64,000 nt of DNA from Alphaproteobacteria bacterium (GCA_021774735.1 JAJFIS010000009.1:50141-114140); one strand, 5' to 3'; shown: positions 19,001 to 27,403, counted from the stretch's first letter. Translations and numbers: made by a program. Notes: generated by a model not told the origin, from the sequence alone.

Positions 19001-19091
19001 TTTTTTTGATATAGCATGATCAAAATGGGACAGAATAACCTGCTTCATTATGAAACATTTCCCATATTGGGACAGATCTTTGAATGAATTA

Positions 19092-19814
19092 TTACCCTCG
19101 AGATAAGGCGCCTAAGGCTTCATGATCATTGATAGTGATATAATGCGCGTGGGTAACATTAATTAAACCATCTTTCTTTAGTCGAGAAATCGAACGAGAG
19201 ACCGTTTCCAGCGTTAAACCCAAATAATCTGCAATATCAATCCGGCTCATCGGTAGCCACAGCTCATCGCATCTGTTTGATCCATTTTTTTTCAGCTTAT
19301 CTGACATCCCCATTAAAAAGGAAGCAACACGTTCAAGTGCATTTTTGCGCCCAATCATAAACAACAAATCGGTCATATCATCGATTAAGCAAGCCGTTAA
19401 TTTATAGAACTGTTTATCAAATTCAGGGATTTTTTGGCTTAAAGATTCTATAGAACTGCGCTGAAATTGGCACAGCTCAACATCGGTCAAAGCTTCAGCC
19501 GAATAGGTAAAATTTGTCTTATTAGTATGACCGAGATAATCGCCATGTCCCAAAAAGGCCAAAACCTGCCTGCGTCCGTCTTCCCCCAAGCGGACAATGC
19601 GCATAACACCTTCTTTAATATTAAAAACACTATTTGCGGCATCCCCTTCATAGAAAAGTGTTTCACCTTTCTTCAAATGTTTTTGGACGCTTCTTGAGCA
19701 AAGATGGGGTAGCAATTCATCACCCAGACCTGCGCACAGCAAACTATCCCTAGAGGCGCATTGCAAGCACACTCCATGTTTAAACTGAATAGCATTAATG
19801 GCATGGGTCATCAT
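19092..19814 (-). CDS. fnrL: Crp/Fnr family oxygen-responsive regulator (FnrL-like)
   Basis: A 240-residue Crp/Fnr protein with a cNMP-type beta-barrel and a C-terminal winged helix. The N-terminal C-x2-C-x7-C (Cys16, Cys19, Cys27) and Cys115 can bind an oxygen-labile [4Fe-4S] cluster as in FNR, and the C-x2-C-x7-C spacing is that of FnrL/FixK-type alphaproteobacterial proteins. The recognition helix contains ETVSRS, the E--SR pattern that reads TTGAT half-sites. It probably controls low-oxygen respiration, and the nirK operon in this window is an obvious candidate target. An inverted repeat lies upstream at 19896-19910. Confidence 0.9.
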   Translation of the reverse strand: MMTHAINAIQFKHGVCLQCASRDSLLCAGLGDELLPHLCSRSVQKHLKKGETLFYEGDAANSVFNIKEGVMRIVRLGEDGRRQVLAFLGHGDYLGHTNKTNFTYSAEALTDVELCQFQRSSIESLSQKIPEFDKQFYKLTACLIDDMTDLLFMIGRKNALERVASFLMGMSDKLKKNGSNRCDELWLPMSRIDIADYLGLTLETVSRSISRLKKDGLINVTHAHYITINDHEALGALSRG

Positions 19815-19895
19815 GTCGCTTCCCTTTGCTGACCACTGACTGTTGAGAATAACTATATAAGCTTAACACTAGTTTAAAATACATAAATACGCTAT

Positions 19896-19910
19896 GTGAC
19901 GGTTTGTCAC
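19896..19910. promoter_or_regulatory. Inverted repeat GTGAC-N5-GTCAC upstream of fnrL
   Basis: Perfect 5-base arms, GTGAC ggttt GTCAC, lie about 82 bases upstream of the fnrL ATG in an AT-rich leader. It resembles a Crp-type site (TGTGA-N6-TCACA) but has one base too many between TGTGA and TCAC, so the binding protein is uncertain. It may be an operator for fnrL or a chance palindrome. Confidence 0.3.
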
Positions 19911-19930
19911 GGATTAGCAAAAAAATATAT

Positions 19931-20809
19931 TCAAAGTGGCATTTCATCGCCAATATGCTCTATTAAGTATATGTTACGCGGGTAAATTTCTCTTTTATTT
20001 TGATAGATAAAATCTGATGCCTTTTCTAATATCTGAGCGCCCCGGGCGGTGGAAGCGATAGCAAATACTGGCTTTTCAAGTGAAAACCCACCGAGATCAG
20101 GAGTATGATATTGCCAACTTAGATCTATGTTGAAGCCAAATTTGCTGCCATTCCCCTGCTTCACCCAGTTCAAAATATTCTGATCAACAAAGGCTATGCC
20201 ACAGGCTCCAGAGGCAAGCGCTGAAAGAGCCTGAATGTCGCTCAGCCCCTGTTTTTTGAGATCACCAGTCTGGGGCAAATCAATTTCCATCTGCTTAGCC
20301 AGTTCGGGCAGTTTTGATAGCGTTCGGCTTGGACATAGCAATTCATTTTCTATGGCATTAAAAATTTTCGAAATATCCCAGCGTTCTTGGTCTTTTATTA
20401 AAGCTGGATTGACCACAAGCACAGGCACTGACCAGTCGATAATTTCGACACGCTTGCTCGCATCCCCGCCTATCTCTGTCTTATCTGAATTATTCTTTTG
20501 TTCCCGTGAGAGCATCAATGCGTGGGACCATAGGCCTGGGCTATCCCGACCATCAACAATATATATATCGCTGTTACTGGGGGCTAAACCATCCCCCGCC
20601 TGCATCCACATAGCCGAAGGATTGAGCATATGAACTGCATCCAAAAAAGGCTGATCTAAAATCTTACGACGTTCGCTAACCAATAACAGAACAGCTTCCA
20701 CTGCATCAACTGCCTCATTGATGCTGGTTGATGGGGCAGCGGGGCTTTCCTGCGCTCCTGCACTTATGGAAAATGTAAGAACAGCGAATAAATATCGTAA
20801 TCTACCCAC
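19931..20809 (-). CDS. Secreted protein of unknown function, operon with DUF2336 gene
   Basis: I do not recognise a named family for this 292-residue protein. It starts with a signal peptide (RLRYLFAVLTFSISAGA, cleavage near AQE) and should act in the periplasm. The rest has alternating strands and helices reminiscent of a two-lobe solute-binding fold (VPVLVVNPALI; ASGACGIAFVDQNIL; KPVFAIASTARGAQIL), the last of these looking like a closing helix. It begins 7 bases after the DUF2336 gene, so they are cotranscribed. A degenerate ABC-type binding protein is my best guess but unproven. Confidence 0.7.
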   Translation of the reverse strand: MGRLRYLFAVLTFSISAGAQESPAAPSTSINEAVDAVEAVLLLVSERRKILDQPFLDAVHMLNPSAMWMQAGDGLAPSNSDIYIVDGRDSPGLWSHALMLSREQKNNSDKTEIGGDASKRVEIIDWSVPVLVVNPALIKDQERWDISKIFNAIENELLCPSRTLSKLPELAKQMEIDLPQTGDLKKQGLSDIQALSALASGACGIAFVDQNILNWVKQGNGSKFGFNIDLSWQYHTPDLGGFSLEKPVFAIASTARGAQILEKASDFIYQNKREIYPRNIYLIEHIGDEMPL

Positions 20810-20816
20810 GAGCCAT

Positions 20817-21776
20817 TCACTCCCCAGATGCTAAACGCTCATAGGCGATCAACAAAACGCCTGAAACACTCTGAGAAAAGCCCACAGTTTCTAGATATTT
20901 TGCCAAGGCCTTTTTCTTAGTGCCCTTAAGTTTTTTGTTAACATCCTCAAAAGGTTGGTCTAGCAACAAAGATAGAGCCGCAATAAAGGTCCGCATATGC
21001 TTGGCCTGCAAATAACCGAGCATAACATCAGACGTGATGCCTTTTTGACTATGTAGTTGGCTTAAATAGTTAAACAGCTCGAAATCTGGTGCCTTACTCA
21101 AAAGCTCCATAAAGGTTTTCCTGGCCGATATAGTAGTCAAATAAGCGGCATAGTCGGAACCAAGTTTAAATTCAGCAATTAGATACTCGCTATATTGTTG
21201 AGAAACTTTGAAAACTATATTTTCAACAATATCATACGGCAAGTCAGACCGGGCTGCCATTTTTTCCATCAAAGGACGTACGCCTGCAAAACGTGAGATC
21301 GTTCTTTGACAAATTCGAGTGCTAAGTTCGGCACTATTGTTACTCATCAAACTATCTACAGCTTCCACATCGCCCTTATCGCAAATTATAAAGCCGAGTT
21401 CTTCTGATAAATTTTCACGTTTAGCTATGGCCTTTGCGCAATAGGGCTCGCAATGTTCGAGCAATTCAGCCAAATAGTCATCAGTTAACGACCTAGCCGT
21501 GATAATAAAGGGGACCGATACCTGCTCAATATCATTCAAGATTGTATTGACCATATCCTCTGGGAGATTTGCACAATCCTTCACTTCATTTATTAATGAT
21601 GTGCGAACGGAAATGGCGGCATCATTTACAAGCATATAAGCAATTTCAATTGCTAAACTCCGCTCTTTTTCGTTTTCGCATGTACTAAGAAAACGACCAA
21701 TTTGCTCAGCTATAACGGCGCGTGATTCTAGATCAATATTCTGAATATCACTCAGCTCAATTACTTTAGCATCCAT
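20817..21776 (-). CDS. DUF2336 domain-containing protein
   Basis: A 319-residue, mainly helical, cytoplasmic protein. The order of its segments (RAVIAEQIGRFLS; ERSLAIEIAYMLVNDAAISVR; NLPEDMVNTILNDIEQVSVPFI; LTDDYLAELLE) fits DUF2336, a family of HEAT-like repeats almost restricted to alphaproteobacteria and of unknown function. Some members lie in cell-cycle or motility settings, but none of those genes are here. Its partner is the secreted protein 7 bases downstream. Confidence 0.8.
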   Translation of the reverse strand: MDAKVIELSDIQNIDLESRAVIAEQIGRFLSTCENEKERSLAIEIAYMLVNDAAISVRTSLINEVKDCANLPEDMVNTILNDIEQVSVPFIITARSLTDDYLAELLEHCEPYCAKAIAKRENLSEELGFIICDKGDVEAVDSLMSNNSAELSTRICQRTISRFAGVRPLMEKMAARSDLPYDIVENIVFKVSQQYSEYLIAEFKLGSDYAAYLTTISARKTFMELLSKAPDFELFNYLSQLHSQKGITSDVMLGYLQAKHMRTFIAALSLLLDQPFEDVNKKLKGTKKKALAKYLETVGFSQSVSGVLLIAYERLASGE

Positions 21777-21913
21777 ATTATTAACATCTCAGTAGTAGCA
21801 TTAATATTCTCCATATCGGTAAGATATCTAGCACAACAACTAACTAAATCGCAAGTAAACTCACCGTGTAGACCCCATCATTGAATTTCAAATTAACAAT
21901 ACTAACCAGATAG

Positions 21914-22438
21914 TTAGTCAATTTTTGTTAATTTTAGATTAAATTTAACAGCATTATTTATATACCCTTCAGAAGACAGCCTTATCATTTGCTTTTCATT
22001 ATCATTCAATTCACGGGCAACTCGTGCAGGCGCACCAACAATAAGAACCCCATCAGGAAATTTCTTACCTTCGGTTATTAAACTATGTGCTCCAACAATC
22101 GTATCACGACCAATTTGGGCACCATTTAAAATCGTTGAACCAATACCAATAAGGCTGTTATCGCCAATAGTGCAGCCATGAAGCATTACCATATGGCCAA
22201 CTGTCACCCCCTCACCAACAGAAAGGGGAAAGCCGGGATCCGAATGTAGAACTGATCCATCTTGAATATTGGTCCCCTTTCCGATTGTCATCGGTTCATT
22301 ATCTGCCCGCATCGTCACTCCAAACCATACGCTGGTATTTTGTGCCAAGTGAACATTGCCTACAACCACCGCATTATCAGCGATCCATACAGTATCATCG
22401 GCACAATTTGGGGCTATTCCATCTAAATCATATTTCAT
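21914..22438 (-). CDS. Gamma-carbonic anhydrase family protein
   Basis: A 174-residue left-handed beta-helix protein with many hexapeptide repeats (for example TIGKGTNIQDGSVLHSD, VGHMVMLHGCTIGDNSLIG, and the closing VGAPARVARELND). His in VLHSD, and the two His of GHMVMLHGC, are the three zinc ligands of the Cam/CaiE/PaaY family. It may hydrate CO2, or hydrolyse thioesters as PaaY does. It lies alone, 86 bases from the divergent mnmC gene. Confidence 0.92.
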   Translation of the reverse strand: MKYDLDGIAPNCADDTVWIADNAVVVGNVHLAQNTSVWFGVTMRADNEPMTIGKGTNIQDGSVLHSDPGFPLSVGEGVTVGHMVMLHGCTIGDNSLIGIGSTILNGAQIGRDTIVGAHSLITEGKKFPDGVLIVGAPARVARELNDNEKQMIRLSSEGYINNAVKFNLKLTKID

Positions 22439-22524
22439 GGTAATATTGATCCTTCATAAAGATTGAGCTATCCACAGTTTTAAAGCCATTACAAGACACA
22501 TTTAACTAGAAAGTCAGATCTCCA

Positions 22525-24411
22525 ATGGACCTCCTTAAAATTGTCGATATTTCTGACCTAGATTGGCTAGTTGAACGACCAACTATGGACGGCGAGTGTG
22601 ATATTCAATTATTGCATAACAATGGGCTATTGAGCCTTCCAAGAGACCAACAAGAATTGACCATATGTGACATAACCTTTAATGCTGGAATCGGCTTTTT
22701 AAAAGCTTGGCAATATTGGATAGACCACCCCTCAACAAGCAATCCAACCAAGCGTCTTACTTACATCGCACCTGTACAAAACCATCTTACACGCAGGGCC
22801 TTAGCAAGTCTTCATGGAGAATTACCTAACTTACAGCTGCTATCAAAGCAATTGGTTGCGGCATGGCCTCCTCCAACGCCGGGCTTTCACTTGCGCAGTT
22901 TCATGGGTGGAAAGGTCAATCTGCTCATGTTGCAGGGGGAGACGGTCAAATCATTTTCCAATTTAAATGCCAAGGTGGATATTTGGCATTTGGGCCGCAG
23001 AGAAAAAAATAAAATAGGGCAAGCCTTTGACGATACTATGCTTGAGCAAATCCTTCGCTTAAGCCGCTCTGGTTCTCGAATACTGATTGATACACCAGAT
23101 GACAAAGCAAGAGAAAACTTGCAAAATGCAGGTACAGAGCTTCAGCACTTGGAAAGTGATACGGCATCGCAGCAGGTTTTTATTGGCACTATTAAACCAT
23201 CACTACCCACTAAGTATCCCGGAGCAAAATGGGCAGCACCTGGGCACTCTAGGCCAAAAGATGTTGCTATTATCGGCGCGGGCGTTGCCGGCAGCTTTTT
23301 AGCAGATGCCCTTATTAAAAAAGGTATATCTTGCACCCTATTCTGCAGCGAAAGCAGGTCAACTGCATCTAAAGTACCAGCGGCAGTTCTATCACCCAAG
23401 TTTGTTCGGGAAATGAGCCCTATGGGGAGATTTATTCCCAGCAGTTATTTTCATGCAATTGAAAATGAATATATCAAGCATGCCATGCTTCCCGGCGGCC
23501 TTATGATATTGCCATCCTATGGCCTTCCCCAAGAAAGGTTGGACAGTATGTTCAGCCTTGCGCCTTGGGATGATGAGCAGATGCGCCAAAATAGCGATGG
23601 CAGCCTTTTCATAGCCCAAAGCGGATGCGTTGATACCGAAACTATGCTTAAAGCTATGCATCATAAATTTGATATTACCAATGCGACCATCTCTGATATT
23701 CGCCCCAATGGTGATGGCTGGCAGCTCTTAGATAAAAACGGAGATATTATCCACTCCTGTGATGCCGTTGTTTTTGCCGCAGGATACCAAGACAAATTAC
23801 ACTCCCACCTCGCCCCGATGGCGATGCATGCCAACCGTGGTCAAACGAGCCTTATTCCTGCAGAGGAATTAGCAGAACATCCCGCAGGCAGTATCGCCTT
23901 CGGGGGGTATCTTTCCCCAACCATACCGGGCAGCGACAATAACGACATCCGGTTGCTTGGCTCCAGCTTTGACCGATGGAATGGCGATGATTGGCAAAAT
24001 ACACGTCCGCAAGACCATTTAAGCCTCACGGATAAGCTTGCCGAAGCAACTGGGCTAGATAGCCCCAAGAATATACCAGAAAAATATTGGATTGGTAGAA
24101 GGGCCAACACTGCTGACCATTTTCCTGTTATAGGGCCTGTGCCCGATTGGCCTGCTTTCAGCCAAGCTTTCACACCCATGGGAATAGACGCCAAGCGGGT
24201 TCAAAACTTGCCCCGACCACCCCTGCTAGAAGGCGTATATGTTTTAAGCGGCCTTGGCTCATTGGGCTTTCAGTATGCGCCTTTACTCGCGGAAGCTCTC
24301 GTTGCGGAAATGACCGGAGGAGTAATGCCGATTGAAACTCCTGTGCGCGATTTATTGCATCCTGCCAGAGATACCATTCGACGTATTATCCGAGGCCAAA
24401 AAACTCTATAA
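22525..24411 (+). CDS. mnmC: MnmC-like tRNA modification enzyme, methyltransferase half degenerate
   Basis: MnmC finishes mnm5s2U34 in tRNA wobble positions: an FAD domain removes the carboxymethyl group and a SAM domain adds the methyl. The protein is 628 residues. The C-terminal FAD domain is intact (VAIIGAGVAGSF at 247-258; YWIGRRANTADHFPVIGPV; GVYVLSGLGSLGFQYAPLLAEAL). In the N-terminal half the SAM loop, normally GFGTGLNFL, reads ITFNAGIGFLK (50-60), and the catalytic DGFAPAKNP motif is replaced by WHLGRREKN (154-162). The methyltransferase step is therefore doubtful. It is divergent from the carbonic anhydrase gene. Confidence 0.85.
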   Translation: MDLLKIVDISDLDWLVERPTMDGECDIQLLHNNGLLSLPRDQQELTICDITFNAGIGFLKAWQYWIDHPSTSNPTKRLTYIAPVQNHLTRRALASLHGELPNLQLLSKQLVAAWPPPTPGFHLRSFMGGKVNLLMLQGETVKSFSNLNAKVDIWHLGRREKNKIGQAFDDTMLEQILRLSRSGSRILIDTPDDKARENLQNAGTELQHLESDTASQQVFIGTIKPSLPTKYPGAKWAAPGHSRPKDVAIIGAGVAGSFLADALIKKGISCTLFCSESRSTASKVPAAVLSPKFVREMSPMGRFIPSSYFHAIENEYIKHAMLPGGLMILPSYGLPQERLDSMFSLAPWDDEQMRQNSDGSLFIAQSGCVDTETMLKAMHHKFDITNATISDIRPNGDGWQLLDKNGDIIHSCDAVVFAAGYQDKLHSHLAPMAMHANRGQTSLIPAEELAEHPAGSIAFGGYLSPTIPGSDNNDIRLLGSSFDRWNGDDWQNTRPQDHLSLTDKLAEATGLDSPKNIPEKYWIGRRANTADHFPVIGPVPDWPAFSQAFTPMGIDAKRVQNLPRPPLLEGVYVLSGLGSLGFQYAPLLAEALVAEMTGGVMPIETPVRDLLHPARDTIRRIIRGQKTL

Positions 24412-24413
24412 TA

Positions 24414-26420
24414 TTATATTGGAAACTCTTGCCGTTTTAAAACTTTATCCCTTAAACCGCCTGAAAGTTCATGCAAATGATGAAAATCATGGTTAAAAGT
24501 CCCTGCTCCCAAGGTTAGAGATCGCAGTTCAATGATCAAATCCTGCATTTCTGACTGGGGTAAATGTGCCTCCACCTTGTCCCACCCTGGCCAGCCGGGG
24601 CGTATGTCAAAGCCTAAAATATGGCCGCGCCGCGATGCGATCAAGCTGTTGATTTTAGCGGTGTAATTCGCCGGAGCCAATATCTCTACCTTTTCAATCG
24701 GTTCTAATAATACCGGGCTGCAGTCTGGCATGGCTTCACTCATAGCAATGCGGCCTGCGGTTCTAAATGCCATGTTAGAGCTATCAACATTATGATAGGC
24801 CCCATCGATTAATGTTACCGCGACATCCACAACGGGGAAACCGAGAGGCCCTTGATGTAAATATTCCTTCACACCCGCTTCAACGCTTGGAATATATTGC
24901 TTGGGGATAGCACCGCCGGAAATATTATCTGCAAAGTCGAAGCCTGATCCCGCATCGCGCGGTCGCACTTCAATAACCACATCGCCAAATTGACCATGGC
25001 CACCTGTTTGTTTCTTAAATCTGGTATGCCGTGAAGCGCTAGAGCGAATTGTTTCTTTATAGGGCACATTAGGTGATACCATAATCACTTCCACGCCGTA
25101 TTTTTCCTCTAAACGCGCGCGGGCAGCGCGCAAATGCATTTCGCCCTGCCCCCACAATATAAGCTCATCCGTATCCTCGCGCCGTTCCAGCTCATAGGAC
25201 GGGTCTTCATCAATAAGTTTATTCAAGGCGTCCATCAAGCGAGTTTCCATTTTTCGGTCATCAACAATTATTGTTTGGGCAAAAACTGGTTTCAAATTTT
25301 GTACCCCGCCAACACCGGCATCCCCTATACAATCCCCTGTGTGCAAGTTTTCCATCCGGCCTAACACAATAATTTCACCCGGGGCCGCAATAGTGGTTCG
25401 TGACAATTCCATACCTGACAATCGCATCATAGCGCTCAGTCGTTGACCACAAATAATATCACCTTCAGATAAATGCCCCGAAAGCAACCGCACGAAGGAA
25501 AGTTTTCCCATATGTTGCTGATATCTTGTTTTGAAAACATAGCCCGTATTGTCATCTCGTGGCTCTGCTTTTAAACGTTCAAGAGTTGCAGAAAAGTCTG
25601 GCATTTCATGGCGCAAGGCCTTCATCAAACGCTTTAGGCCAAATCCATTTTGGGCGCTGCCCATCAACACCGGCATGATCCGACCAGTGCGCATATCATC
25701 GGCTAAATCCTTAAATACGTCATCAGAAGTTGGATAAATTTCATTGATCAATTCATCCATCAAGTCGTCATGAAAATCAGCAACTTTTTCCATCATATTA
25801 TAGCGTTCATCACCCACCTGTTCGGTCAGTGTTGCGGGCATTTCGATCAAATTTGATCCGGTTTTATGCTTATATTCATACGCTTGGTTTGCCGCTAGAT
25901 CGACAAAGCCAGTAATAACGTCGCCTTCCCTGATCGGCATATGCCGTAATACCACAGGAAGGGCACTGACCAATTCCAGTGCTTCGGCCACATCCCGGAT
26001 ATGGGCATTGGTTCGGTCAATTTTATTGATGAAAACCAAATGCGGAATGCCCTCAGCTTCCAGCTCATGCAATATCGGTGATAAAGCAATGATCCGTTCG
26101 GCGTCAGCTTCAACAACTACAATAGCTACATCTGCAATATGGATTGCATTTCTGGCTTCTTGTGCAAATTCGATAGAGCCAGGACAATCGATGAAGACAT
26201 AGCTATCATTCAAATAGAGCGTTGTCGCTACATTAAGGTCAACCCCCATGCCTAGGGCCTTGGCTTCGGGGGAATCATCGCCGAACACGCGCATACCGTT
26301 GGCTTCTCGTGGGGATGTTCCTGTCATATGTAGTATATTTTCAAGCAAGCTCGTTTTGCCGCTCAAATAAGGGCCCACAAGTGCGACCACGCGGGGGCGT
26401 GACATTTTGCATTCGCTCAC
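24414..26420 (-). CDS. Elongation factor G-like GTPase
   Basis: A 668-residue paralogue of EF-G. The G domain has P-loop GPYLSGKTS instead of GHVDAGKTT, DCPG (G3) and NKID (G4), and switch I (RGITI in EF-G) reads MGVDL, so the Mg-binding threonine is missing. Domains II-V are present (TGYVFKTRYQQHMGKLSFVRLLSGH; QTGGHGQFGDVVIEVRP; GWPGWDKVEAHLP). Function of this alphaproteobacterial form is unsettled. I chose GTG at 26420 because AGGAG sits exactly 7 bases before it; ATG 26405 lacks such a site. The stop is 3 bases from mnmC's. Confidence 0.88.
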   Translation of the reverse strand: MSECKMSRPRVVALVGPYLSGKTSLLENILHMTGTSPREANGMRVFGDDSPEAKALGMGVDLNVATTLYLNDSYVFIDCPGSIEFAQEARNAIHIADVAIVVVEADAERIIALSPILHELEAEGIPHLVFINKIDRTNAHIRDVAEALELVSALPVVLRHMPIREGDVITGFVDLAANQAYEYKHKTGSNLIEMPATLTEQVGDERYNMMEKVADFHDDLMDELINEIYPTSDDVFKDLADDMRTGRIMPVLMGSAQNGFGLKRLMKALRHEMPDFSATLERLKAEPRDDNTGYVFKTRYQQHMGKLSFVRLLSGHLSEGDIICGQRLSAMMRLSGMELSRTTIAAPGEIIVLGRMENLHTGDCIGDAGVGGVQNLKPVFAQTIIVDDRKMETRLMDALNKLIDEDPSYELERREDTDELILWGQGEMHLRAARARLEEKYGVEVIMVSPNVPYKETIRSSASRHTRFKKQTGGHGQFGDVVIEVRPRDAGSGFDFADNISGGAIPKQYIPSVEAGVKEYLHQGPLGFPVVDVAVTLIDGAYHNVDSSNMAFRTAGRIAMSEAMPDCSPVLLEPIEKVEILAPANYTAKINSLIASRRGHILGFDIRPGWPGWDKVEAHLPQSEMQDLIIELRSLTLGAGTFNHDFHHLHELSGGLRDKVLKRQEFPI

Positions 26421-26816
26421 CGTATATCTCCTGTCCAGAGTTAATCTGGTCTTGGCACACTTGAAGCATACCGACCTAGTACAAAACTGACCCAAAAGTG
26501 ACGAAACCTGCCCGTGGCGGCTTATAAACTAAAAAAGATGCGAAGCCTGATATTCTTCTTATTTGTTGAAGGCACTATAGACTAATTGAGAAGGTTTTGC
26601 AAAATATCACCCCCTTGATGACCCCCATAAATCTAATTGTTTGATGCGGCATAATAATTCGCAGCAGTCTGTTTTAAATTAGTTTGGTCGCCGTAGGGGC
26701 TTAGGGCGAATCATAATATTAAATTAGTTTTTGCGGATAATCGAAATCAGCATTAAAAAAACCATAAGGCCAGACTTTACGCCCGACCTTATGGCCAATA
26801 GCTGTCGTAAGGGGGA
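26421..26816. other. Intergenic region between the EF-G-like and TPR genes
   Basis: Nothing coding is visible in this gap of almost 400 bases. It holds the TPR gene's terminator (26755-26794), the promoter region and ribosome-binding site of the EF-G-like gene (AGGAG at 26428-26432), and two copies of a short direct repeat (TAAATTAGTTT) that I regard as chance in AT-rich DNA. Confidence 0.6.
26755..26794 (-). terminator. Rho-independent terminator after the TPR gene
   Basis: On the - strand CCATAAGG pairs with CCTTATGG (arms 26787-26794 and 26762-26769) around a 17-base loop, followed by seven U residues (A-run 26755-26761). It begins 23 bases after the TPR gene stop and would isolate the EF-G-like gene downstream. 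Confidence 0.8.
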
Positions 26817-27317
26817 TTAGTTAGAAGCTAGCATGGTCGCTTTACGCGCCTTAGCAATTGCAAGGTTATGGGCTACAGCTTTACTTGCAGGCTTAACTTT
26901 TGTCGCAGCAACCAAGTCTTTCAAAGCACCATCAACATCATCTTGTTGTAATTTGATGCTCGCTTGATTATTTAGCGCAACCCAGTTTTTGCGGTCTAAA
27001 CGCAGTGCAGCTTCGCAGTCTGTCAGTGCTTGATCAAATAACCCTTGTTCTAAGCGAACACCGCAAAGGCTGCTTAATACATGGCTTTTTTGCTCTTCAC
27101 TGAGGTTTGAGCGAATGGCGCGCACCAAATATTTTTCTGCACGGCCAAGATCATGCTGCTTGATTGCTTCTTCGGCACGTTCGATATTCACATTGGCTGT
27201 AAAATATATGGTTTCAGCATTTGACGGGGCTGTCATGGTCGCCATCATGAGCATACCAAAAGCAATCATGGCCGTAGCTTGGGTGAGAAAAGACTTTATT
27301 GATATAGGGGCTGTCAT
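26817..27317 (-). CDS. Secreted tetratricopeptide-repeat protein
   Basis: A 166-residue protein with a signal peptide (residues 1-34 ending MTAPSNAET) and three to four TPR-like helix pairs (AEEAIKQHDLGRAEKYLVRAIR; GLFDQALTDCEAALRLD; KNWVALNNQASIKLQQDDVDGAL; an A-rich final helix), so it likely serves as a periplasmic scaffold. ATG 27317 is chosen because a strong GAGGAGAT ribosome-binding site lies just before it; an upstream ATG at 27359 lacks one. Two palindromes (27361-27403) lie in its upstream region. Confidence 0.8.
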   Translation of the reverse strand: MTAPISIKSFLTQATAMIAFGMLMMATMTAPSNAETIYFTANVNIERAEEAIKQHDLGRAEKYLVRAIRSNLSEEQKSHVLSSLCGVRLEQGLFDQALTDCEAALRLDRKNWVALNNQASIKLQQDDVDGALKDLVAATKVKPASKAVAHNLAIAKARKATMLASN

Positions 27318-27360
27318 TTTATTATCTCCTCGCATATCGCGATTATGTTTATGTCTCAAT

Positions 27361-27403
27361 GGGCGACAATCGCCCGGGTTTTACTTTTGGGCGACAATCG
27401 CCC
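27361..27403. promoter_or_regulatory. Two identical palindromes GGGCGA-caa-TCGCCC in a divergent promoter
   Basis: The 15-base palindrome GGGCGACAATCGCCC occurs twice, at 27361-27375 and 27389-27403, with a 28-base period, between the TPR gene and the divergent LysR gene. The GC-rich arms stand out from the AT-rich surroundings. They could be paired operators for a dimeric regulator, perhaps the adjacent LysR protein, although LysR sites usually show T-N11-A rather than this form. Confidence 0.5.

Larger units (their letters stand above)
18731..19091. other. 361-base intergenic region with RNA gene candidate
   Basis: This gap between the acyltransferase start and the fnrL stop has no credible protein gene. 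It contains, on the - strand, a sigma70-like promoter, two strong hairpins and a U-tract terminator, described separately as a small RNA candidate. Between the RNA promoter and fnrL lie a perfect TTTTGAT-N8-ATCAAAA inverted repeat (19004-19025) and the 9-base direct repeat TGGGACAGA at 19026 and 19068. The roughly 80 bases nearest the acyltransferase (18731-18809) must hold its promoter. Confidence 0.6.

Noticed and set aside
19006..19023. TTGAT-N8-ATCAA as a standard FNR box
   Set aside because: FNR-type sites have 4 central bases; with 8 I keep it only as a candidate palindrome of unknown reader, described with the small RNA.
26641..26730. ATTCGC/GCGAAT and TAAATTAGTTT repeats as a regulatory element
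   Set aside because: Short, widely spaced and in AT-rich DNA, so not above chance.
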